A stretch of 11,466 nucleotides of DNA. It comes from JAXHUK01 sp034189725 (lineage in GTDB: Bacteria > Chloroflexota > Dehalococcoidia > SZUA-161). The DNA lies in the NCBI GenBank assembly GCA_034189725.1, contig JAXHUK010000007.1:1-11466 (forward strand). Direction: 5' to 3'. Position numbers and translations under genes: made by a program. Below the pieces are notes generated by a model. The model saw only the letters and a list, made by a program, of their open reading frames with translations. It was not told the DNA's origin and made no database searches. Below, piece by piece: positions 6,679 to 11,466 of this stretch (position 1 is its first letter; every line of letters begins with the position of its first letter).

Positions 6679-6720
6679 GTCCTCCCTGTGTAATCATTCA
6701 CCGGGCTATGGGTGATACCC

Positions 6721-8049
6721 TCAGTGTGAACGTTCACGGCCCTTTCGCTTAAAGATGAGCTTCAGCGGGATGCCGCTAAAGCCGAATGATTCACGAAGCT
6801 TGTTTTCCAGGTAACGCTGATAGGAAAAGTGGAGCAGCTTGGGATCGTTAACAAAGAAAACGAATGTTGGTGGACTGCTTTCAGCTTGAGTAACGTATGA
6901 AATTTTTAACTTTTTCCCCTGTACCGAGGGAGGCGAATGTGCCGCTATTATTCGCCCGACCTCTTCGTTCAGGTGGGCGGTGGGGATGCGCTTTTCCCTG
7001 TTGCGGCAGATGTCTCTGGCTGCCGGTAGTATCTTGTCGATGCCTTTTCCAAATTGAGCTGAGACGAACAGGATAGGAACGCCGGGGAAGAATTTGAGCC
7101 GTTGCTCGATCTCCAGGCTGCAGGCAGCTGCATCCAGTTCCAGTTCACTGGCGAGATCCCACTTGTTGACCACCAGCACCATTCCCTTCAGCGCTTGATT
7201 GATGTAGCCGGCGATATGAGCGTCCTGCGCTGTGATCACTTCGGTAGCGTCAGTGACTAGGAGCGCGACATCTGCCCTCGAGATGGCGCGAATGGAACGC
7301 ATTACACTGTAGCGCTCGATTCCTCCCTCGATGCGCCCGCGGCGCCGGATTCCAGCGGTGTCGATGAATAACACGGATTCGTCGTTATGTTTGAATATGG
7401 TATCCACAGCATCACGGGTCGTTCCCGGTATCTCACTCACGATAGCCCTCTCCTGGCCGAGAATGGCGTTGAGCAGCATGGATTTTCCCACATTGGGACG
7501 TCCTACAATGGCGATCTTCAACATATCAGGCTCCTCAGCAGGAGGAGCGGAGGGAGGTAACATGGCGCTCACTTCGTCCATGAGGTCGGAGACACCGGTG
7601 CCATGATGAGCGCTGATCGGTATCGGTTCCCCGATACCTAACTCGTGGAACTGAAATGCCTGATGGCGACGTTGATTGTTATCTGACTTGTTTACTCCCA
7701 GTAGTATGGGCTTTTGTGAACGCCTGAGTGCTTCAGCCACCTCCATATCGGGGAGGGTTACTCCATTCACAACATCTACCAGGAATATTATAACGTCCGC
7801 CTCGTCGATGGCTACTTCGGCCTGATCCTGTACCTTTTGGCGCAGTGTGGACTCAGGACTGGGTTCGAGACCGCCGGTATCTACCAGGGTGATATCATGG
7901 TCTTCCCAAGAGATGTCGGCATAGACGCGGTCGCGAGTGGTACCCGGTATATCCTCGACGATAGCGAGACGTTCGCCGACCAGTCGGTTGAACAACGTTG
8001 ATTTGCCTACATTGGGACGTCCTACAATGGCGACTATTGGTTTGGTCAT
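6721..8049 (-). CDS. der: Ribosome-assembly GTPase Der (EngA)
   Basis: Der is an essential GTPase with two G domains that helps mature the 50S subunit. The 442-residue protein has the full architecture. G domain 1 carries GRPNVGKS (10-17), PGTTRD (35-40), DTGG (57-60) and NKSD (120-123). A short acidic and Pro-rich linker follows. G domain 2 carries GRPNVGKS (183-190), PGTTRD (208-213), DTAG (230-233) and NKWD (295-298). A C-terminal KH-like domain runs from about 350 and ends in a basic tail, KRKGRERSH. All nucleotide-binding motifs look intact. The ATG overlaps the stop of the carbamoyltransferase-TPR gene by 4 bp (ATGA), so its translation is probably coupled to that gene. Confidence 0.97.
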   Translation of the reverse strand: MTKPIVAIVGRPNVGKSTLFNRLVGERLAIVEDIPGTTRDRVYADISWEDHDITLVDTGGLEPSPESTLRQKVQDQAEVAIDEADVIIFLVDVVNGVTLPDMEVAEALRRSQKPILLGVNKSDNNQRRHQAFQFHELGIGEPIPISAHHGTGVSDLMDEVSAMLPPSAPPAEEPDMLKIAIVGRPNVGKSMLLNAILGQERAIVSEIPGTTRDAVDTIFKHNDESVLFIDTAGIRRRGRIEGGIERYSVMRSIRAISRADVALLVTDATEVITAQDAHIAGYINQALKGMVLVVNKWDLASELELDAAACSLEIEQRLKFFPGVPILFVSAQFGKGIDKILPAARDICRNREKRIPTAHLNEEVGRIIAAHSPPSVQGKKLKISYVTQAESSPPTFVFFVNDPKLLHFSYQRYLENKLRESFGFSGIPLKLIFKRKGRERSH

Positions 8050-9440
8050 GGCTTACCTTTATAGAGTGTTTGAGCGTGTTTATGGGCTTCTTGAGCTTGC
8101 TCGATATGGCCGAGCATCTGGAGCGCTACAGCTTTGTTTGCCCATGCTTCAGCATCGTCGGGTTTGTGGCGTATAGCATTTTCAAAGCAGGATAGTGCAT
8201 CATTGTGTTGCCCGATACTTCCCAGCGCTACACCTTTGTTGATCCATGCCTCGGAATTATCAGGTTTGTACTTCAGGGCAGTCTCGAAGCAGGATAGCGC
8301 CTCATCATGGCGGCCAAGCTTCCCCAGTGTTATCCCTTTATTGACCCAGGCTTTGATATTATGTGGCTTGCGCTCAATAACCTCATTGTAGCAAGCGAGC
8401 GCTTCCTCCAATCGGCCAAGCTTCTCCAGTTCCACAACTTTATCGACCCACGATTCGTCCTCATCTGGCTCCTGCTCGACGGATTTCTCATATTCAGTCA
8501 AGAGCTGTTCATACTTTTCTTGCAGTACGGTCTCCAAAAGCTGGAAGAGCAGTGCCTTCTGAGCATGCAACCTGTTCTCTGCCTGGTCGAAGACTACCGA
8601 CCGTGGTGAGTCGATAAGGCCGGGGGCGACCTCTTCCCCGTGGTGCGCGGGTAGCGGGTGCATGAATATGACGTTTTCTGAAGCCAGCGACAGAAGCTCG
8701 TCATTGACCTGATAGCCTGTGAATGCCTGTCTCCGCTGCTTGAGCTCGGTCTCCTGCCCCATGCTTGTCCAGACGTCGGTGTATACCACATCGGCACCCT
8801 CGGCGGCAACCCGGGGTTGCTCAGCGAGGACGATTTGGGCGCCGCTTTGCTCAGCAAAGCGGCGCCCCTGGCGTACGATGCTATCCGAAACCTCGTATCC
8901 TTTCGGAGAAGCGATCTTGAAATTCACCCCTAACAGGGCACAGGCAAGTAGTAGACTGTTTGCTACATTGTTGCCATCGCCAATGAATGCAAGCGTTATA
9001 CCCTCCAGGGTTCCTTTGTGCTCGAAAATTGTCGTAAGGTCAGCCAGGGCTTGACAGGGGTGCTCCAGGTCTGAGAGGGCATTAATAACAGGTACTGTAG
9101 CGTGCTCGGCCAGCAACTCCAGGGTAGCGTGGGAAAATGTGCGAGCGGAAATTATATCGACATACCGGCTGAGTGTCCGCGCAACATCCGATATAGACTC
9201 TCTGCTCCCCAGGCCGACTTCCTGCTGGGAAAGATAGATGGTATGCCCTCCGAGCTGGTTCATGGCGACATCGAAGCTGACCCTGGTGCGCAGGGAAGGC
9301 TTCTCAAAGAGTAACGCCAGTGTCTGCCCTGCAAGGAAATAGTTTATTCCCTGTTTTTTCATCTCCACGGCGTCATTAATTATACTCCAGGCATCCTCCG
9401 GTGAAAGGTCACTTATTGAGAGCAGGTTTTTTCCTTTCAT
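8046..9440 (-). CDS. argF: Ornithine carbamoyltransferase with a C-terminal TPR domain
   Basis: The first 308 or so of 464 residues form a full ornithine carbamoyltransferase, which makes citrulline from carbamoyl phosphate and ornithine in arginine synthesis. Seen are FEKPSLRTR (45-53, carbamoyl phosphate), HPCQALADL (127-135), IGDGNNVANS, and DVWTSMGQE (222-230), the SMG loop that marks ornithine specificity. The catalytic motif usually written HCLPAH reads HPLPAH (261-266), so the Cys is replaced by Pro. After a charged linker (309-328) come four TPRs of exactly 34 residues, ending at the last codon. No stop or frame change separates the parts. An upstream TTG at 9461 is in frame, but the ATG has AAGGAG 4 nt before it. 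No other arg gene is near. Its stop overlaps the der start. The TPR part's partner is unknown. Confidence 0.9.
   Translation of the reverse strand: MKGKNLLSISDLSPEDAWSIINDAVEMKKQGINYFLAGQTLALLFEKPSLRTRVSFDVAMNQLGGHTIYLSQQEVGLGSRESISDVARTLSRYVDIISARTFSHATLELLAEHATVPVINALSDLEHPCQALADLTTIFEHKGTLEGITLAFIGDGNNVANSLLLACALLGVNFKIASPKGYEVSDSIVRQGRRFAEQSGAQIVLAEQPRVAAEGADVVYTDVWTSMGQETELKQRRQAFTGYQVNDELLSLASENVIFMHPLPAHHGEEVAPGLIDSPRSVVFDQAENRLHAQKALLFQLLETVLQEKYEQLLTEYEKSVEQEPDEDESWVDKVVELEKLGRLEEALACYNEVIERKPHNIKAWVNKGITLGKLGRHDEALSCFETALKYKPDNSEAWINKGVALGSIGQHNDALSCFENAIRHKPDDAEAWANKAVALQMLGHIEQAQEAHKHAQTLYKGKP
8049..8456 (-). repeat. Four tandem 102-bp units encoding 34-residue TPRs
   Basis: The units cover residues 329-362, 363-396, 397-430 and 431-464 of the fused protein. 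Each follows the pattern AWxxKxxxLxxLGxxxEALxCxxxxIxxKP, with W at position 3, G at 14 and P at about 31. The second and third units are closest to each other. The fourth departs in its second helix (AQEAHKHAQ) and probably serves as the capping repeat. The tiling is exact, without spacers. Confidence 0.85.
8837..8867. repeat. Perfect 31-bp palindrome inside argF
   Basis: The left arm GGGCGCCGCTTTGCT (8837-8851) and right arm AGCAAAGCGGCGCCC (8853-8867) are perfect 15-bp reverse complements around a single C at 8852. As RNA this gives about a 13-bp, mostly G+C stem with a 5-nt loop, on either strand. In the protein it encodes part of the ornithine-domain segment RRFAEQSGAQ. A perfect match of this length is not expected by chance in 11 kb. 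Confidence 0.85.
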
Positions 9441-9444
9441 GGTT

Positions 9445-9450
9445 CTCCTT
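9445..9450 (-). promoter_or_regulatory. Ribosome binding site deciding the argF-TPR start
   Basis: AAGGAG on the minus strand, 4 nt before the ATG at 9440. It favours this start over the in-frame TTG at 9461. Confidence 0.7.
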
Positions 9451-9583
9451 TTTCGCTGCAATCCCGCTGTCGGTTGAAATGGACAACTGAAAACAGGGGA
9501 ATCGGGAATACTGATTTATATATAGAACAAGTACTGGGCTTAAATATAATACAACAAAGCGGGCTGCTCCACAATCGGCTCAC

Positions 9584-9613
9584 TTGTTACGATTTTGCTC
9601 TCAATGATATAAT
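9584..9613 (+). promoter_or_regulatory. Extended -10 promoter for folC
   Basis: TTGTTA (9584-9589) matches 4 of 6 positions of the -35 consensus, followed by an 18-bp spacer and a perfect TATAAT (9608-9613). The spacer ends in TGA, giving the extended -10 form TGnTATAAT. Transcription would start near 9620, leaving a leader of about 30 nt before the folC ATG. This is a sequence match to sigma-70-type promoters, not a measured start. Confidence 0.6.
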
Positions 9614-9650
9614 GCTAGTGTCGTTACAGCGCTGTGAGCAGTTGGAGTAT

Positions 9651-10985
9651 ATGAAGTATACCGATGCTATAGATTTTTTCCTGAGTCGCACCGATTATGA
9701 GAGGTGGCCCGGGTATAATTATGCCAGCAGGTTTGATCTCAGACGTATGGAGCTTTTATTGGAGCGGCTGGGTGATCCACATCGCAGCTCCAGGTCTGTT
9801 CATATAGCGGGCTCCAAGGGGAAGGGAAGCACTGCTGCAATGATCACGGCAGCGCTTCGCGCTGCCGGCTACAAAACCGGTCTTTACACATCTCCACACC
9901 TTGTTACCCTCCGGGAACGAATCAGTATAGACGGGAAGCCAATTCTTAAACGCGAACTGGCAGAGGTGGCTGAGATACTGCGACCTCATGCTGAAGCTAT
10001 AGATCATGATTGTACCTACGGAGAGCTTTCTACATTCGAATTGCTAACTGCGGCCGCTTTTCTCCACTTTCAGCGTAAAGGGGTCGATTTCCAGGTGCTG
10101 GAGGTGGGGCTTGGGGGGAGACTCGATGCCACTAACGTGGTTACCCCTGAGGTTTGTGTGATCACATCGATAAGTCTGGATCATCAGGAGGTGCTGGGCG
10201 ACACGGTTGCTCAGATCGCTGCTGAAAAGGCAGGTATCATAAAGGCTGGAATTCCAGTGGTTACCTCTCCGCAGACGGAGGAAGCTGCTGCAGTTATCAG
10301 GGAGGTATGCCGCGAAAAAGGGGTCGATTTGATAATGGTGGGGAGCGATGTAACGTGGCAGAGGCTGGAGAACAATCTTGCGGGGCAATCCATAGAGGTT
10401 ACCAGCAGGGGAATTCGGTCAAATGGCACTACGTACCGGATAACTATACCGCTTCTCGGTGAACATCAGGTGCAGAATGCTGCTACCGCAGTCGCCGCGC
10501 TGGAGCTATTGGGAGTGTCCAGGGAGAGTATCGAGGTTGGTTTGGCGAAAACCTCCTGGCCGGGACGCCTTCAGGTCTTGAGACGCAGGCCGCTTTTAAT
10601 TGTCGATGGCGCTCATACTGCCGAGTCGGCACGGAAGCTCAAAGAAGCTCTGATGAACTACTTTCACTTTAACCGCATACTGTTTATACTGGGGACATCG
10701 GCTGACAAGGATATGAAAAGTATCATAGCAGAACTCGCCCCGCTGGCGAGTGTTGTTGTTGCAACGCGCTCGCGTCATCCACGGGCTACTGATCCTGGCG
10801 TAGTGGCTGCTGAGGTGGCTAAATGGGGGCTGAGAGCGGAGGTCACCGAAAACGTCGCTCAGGCGCTGGAGAAAGCGCGGGGGATGGCAGGTAATCACGA
10901 CCTTATTTGTGCCACAGGCTCTCTGTTTCTTGTGGGCGAGGTCATAGAGCATGTGAATAATGTGCGTGCTGAGATTTATCACTAA
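9651..10985 (+). CDS. folC: Folylpolyglutamate synthase / dihydrofolate synthase
   Basis: FolC adds glutamate to dihydropteroate and then extends the polyglutamate tail of folates. The 444-residue protein begins MKYTDAIDFFLSR, as family members do. It carries the ATP loop GSKGKGST (54-61), TSPHL (80-84), EVGLGGRLDATN (151-162), SLDHQEVLG (175-183), EKAGIIKAG (192-200) and, in the C-terminal Rossmann-like domain, DGAHTAES (319-326). Length and motif order are normal. The frame stays open 59 codons upstream to 9474 without similarity, and a strong promoter lies inside that stretch. GGAG stands 3 nt before the chosen ATG, acceptable though tight. fabF starts 25 bp after the stop, so the two are probably cotranscribed. 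Confidence 0.95.
   Translation: MKYTDAIDFFLSRTDYERWPGYNYASRFDLRRMELLLERLGDPHRSSRSVHIAGSKGKGSTAAMITAALRAAGYKTGLYTSPHLVTLRERISIDGKPILKRELAEVAEILRPHAEAIDHDCTYGELSTFELLTAAAFLHFQRKGVDFQVLEVGLGGRLDATNVVTPEVCVITSISLDHQEVLGDTVAQIAAEKAGIIKAGIPVVTSPQTEEAAAVIREVCREKGVDLIMVGSDVTWQRLENNLAGQSIEVTSRGIRSNGTTYRITIPLLGEHQVQNAATAVAALELLGVSRESIEVGLAKTSWPGRLQVLRRRPLLIVDGAHTAESARKLKEALMNYFHFNRILFILGTSADKDMKSIIAELAPLASVVVATRSRHPRATDPGVVAAEVAKWGLRAEVTENVAQALEKARGMAGNHDLICATGSLFLVGEVIEHVNNVRAEIYH
9847..9867. repeat. Perfect 9-bp inverted repeat inside folC
   Basis: CGGCAGCGC (9847-9855) and GCGCTGCCG (9859-9867) are exact reverse complements around a TTC loop. It falls in codons for an Ala-rich helix (AALRAAG), where G+C-rich codons make such matches more likely. 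I assign no function. Confidence 0.5.
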
Positions 10986-10998
10986 ATGAATGGCAAGT

Positions 10999-11004
10999 AA
11001 GGAG
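10999..11004 (+). promoter_or_regulatory. Ribosome binding site of fabF
   Basis: AAGGAG with a 6-nt spacer to the ATG at 11011. It is the best Shine-Dalgarno match nearby and supports the long N-terminus of this FabF. Confidence 0.7.
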
Positions 11005-11010
11005 AGTTAG

Positions 11011-11466
11011 ATGGAGCGTTCAAGTTCGGAAGTGGGGCAGCAGCCGGAGACGATTTCGTTCGATGTGGTTGACAAACAGATCGATGATTTGCTCGGAGGT
11101 GTTGTTGAAGAGAAGGCGGGAAAACCTGTACCCAAAACGAAACCCGAACGTGCCGGTAACTATGAGGGCAAGAGACGCCGCGTTGTCGTAACGGGGATGG
11201 GAGCAGTTACCCCGCTGGGCCTGACCGTTGATGAGTTCTGGCAGGGATTGATCGAGGGTAGATCGGGTATTGACAAGACCACGTTGTGTGACGTCAGCGC
11301 GTTGTCCTGCCAGATTGCAGGTGAGGTCAAGGGATTCGATCCTCGCAACTATATGGATCACAAGGATGCCCGGAGAATGGCGCGGTTCAGCCAGTTTGTC
11401 ATCGCTGCTGCGAAAATGGCCGTTGAACAGGCCGGGCTTGATACCAGCAGTGAGGATGCAGCACGC
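11011..11466 (+). CDS. fabF: 3-oxoacyl-ACP synthase II (FabF), N-terminal part, with an unusual extension
   Basis: The 152 residues visible before the window ends match the start of FabF, which elongates acyl-ACP by condensation with malonyl-ACP. RRRVVVTGMGAVTPLG (55-70) is the first strand and glycine loop of the ketosynthase fold. WQGLIEGRSGID, IAGEVKGFDPRNYM and ARRMARFSQF follow in the usual order. The catalytic Cys and the two His lie beyond the edge. FabF normally starts at about residue 55 here, so there are roughly 54 extra residues: an acidic stretch with SFDVVDKQIDDLL (16-28) that could form an amphipathic helix, then a Lys/Pro-rich linker. The ATG has a strong ribosome binding site, and I see no ATG or GTG near residue 55 to offer a shorter start. 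Confidence 0.9.
   Translation, partial: MERSSSEVGQQPETISFDVVDKQIDDLLGGVVEEKAGKPVPKTKPERAGNYEGKRRRVVVTGMGAVTPLGLTVDEFWQGLIEGRSGIDKTTLCDVSALSCQIAGEVKGFDPRNYMDHKDARRMARFSQFVIAAAKMAVEQAGLDTSSEDAAR

Larger units (their letters stand above)
9441..9650. other. Divergent intergenic region between argF-TPR and folC
   Basis: This 210-bp A+T-rich spacer must hold promoters for both directions. The folC frame stays open back to 9474, but the upstream part has no family similarity, so I treat it as noncoding. One strong plus-strand promoter is listed separately. A second TATAAT at 9545-9550 has no good -35 partner. I could not place the minus-strand promoter. Confidence 0.6.

Noticed and set aside
8510..8530. 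The carbamoyltransferase-TPR fusion as a sequencing frameshift joining two genes
   Set aside because: Both parts are in one frame with no stop, the linker has normal codon use, and no ribosome binding site with a plausible start stands before the TPR part. A frameshift would not be needed to explain what is seen.
10990..11010. Six-codon open frame (MASKES) ending directly at the fabF ATG
   Set aside because: It is very short and has no ribosome binding site; its own codons contain the fabF Shine-Dalgarno. It is most likely chance.

Overview
This is a housekeeping stretch of an anaerobic or microaerophilic bacterium of about 50% G+C, most likely Chloroflexota, class Dehalococcoidia. The lineage call rests on remembered sequence features and was not tested by a search. 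GpsA has a GTTSWG nucleotide loop instead of GxGxxG, and MnmA has ESQDF where most homologues carry a second catalytic Cys. A rubrerythrin fits oxygen-sensitive physiology. I see no tRNA, rRNA, CRISPR array, transposase or phage gene.

Layout. Positions 1-331 (+) hold the 3' end of a type II toxin-antitoxin module: an antitoxin tail overlapped by a RelE/ParE-type toxin. After a 238-bp gap with two small inverted repeats come mnmA (tRNA U34 thiolation) and nadA (quinolinate synthase), also on +. nadA converges on a long minus-strand series. In its own transcription order, from high to low coordinates, that series is argF-TPR, der, plsY, gpsA, an MFE-2-like short-chain dehydrogenase, a CoA-binding Rossmann protein and rubrerythrin. 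argF-TPR and der overlap by 4 bp, and plsY follows der after 42 bp. The lower genes are separated by 85-280 bp and may have their own promoters. Divergent from argF-TPR, on +, are folC and the start of a fabF gene that runs off the window.

How the genes relate. PlsY and GpsA supply the acyl acceptor and first acyl transfer of phospholipid synthesis, and FabF elongates fatty acids. Der acts in 50S ribosome assembly and MnmA in decoding. NadA, FolC and the carbamoyltransferase make NAD, folate and arginine. This is core metabolism rather than an accessory island.

The unusual points are these: (1) an ornithine carbamoyltransferase fused in frame to four exactly tiled 34-residue TPRs and translationally coupled to der; (2) a perfect 15-bp-arm palindrome with a 1-nt centre inside the carbamoyltransferase coding sequence; (3) a 55-bp REP-like palindrome-of-palindromes between plsY and gpsA, with a related 26-bp half copy supplying the last codons and the stop of gpsA; (4) a FabF with an N-terminal extension of about 54 residues; (5) active-site substitutions in MnmA and the carbamoyltransferase. 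I found no complete novel defence or mobile system.
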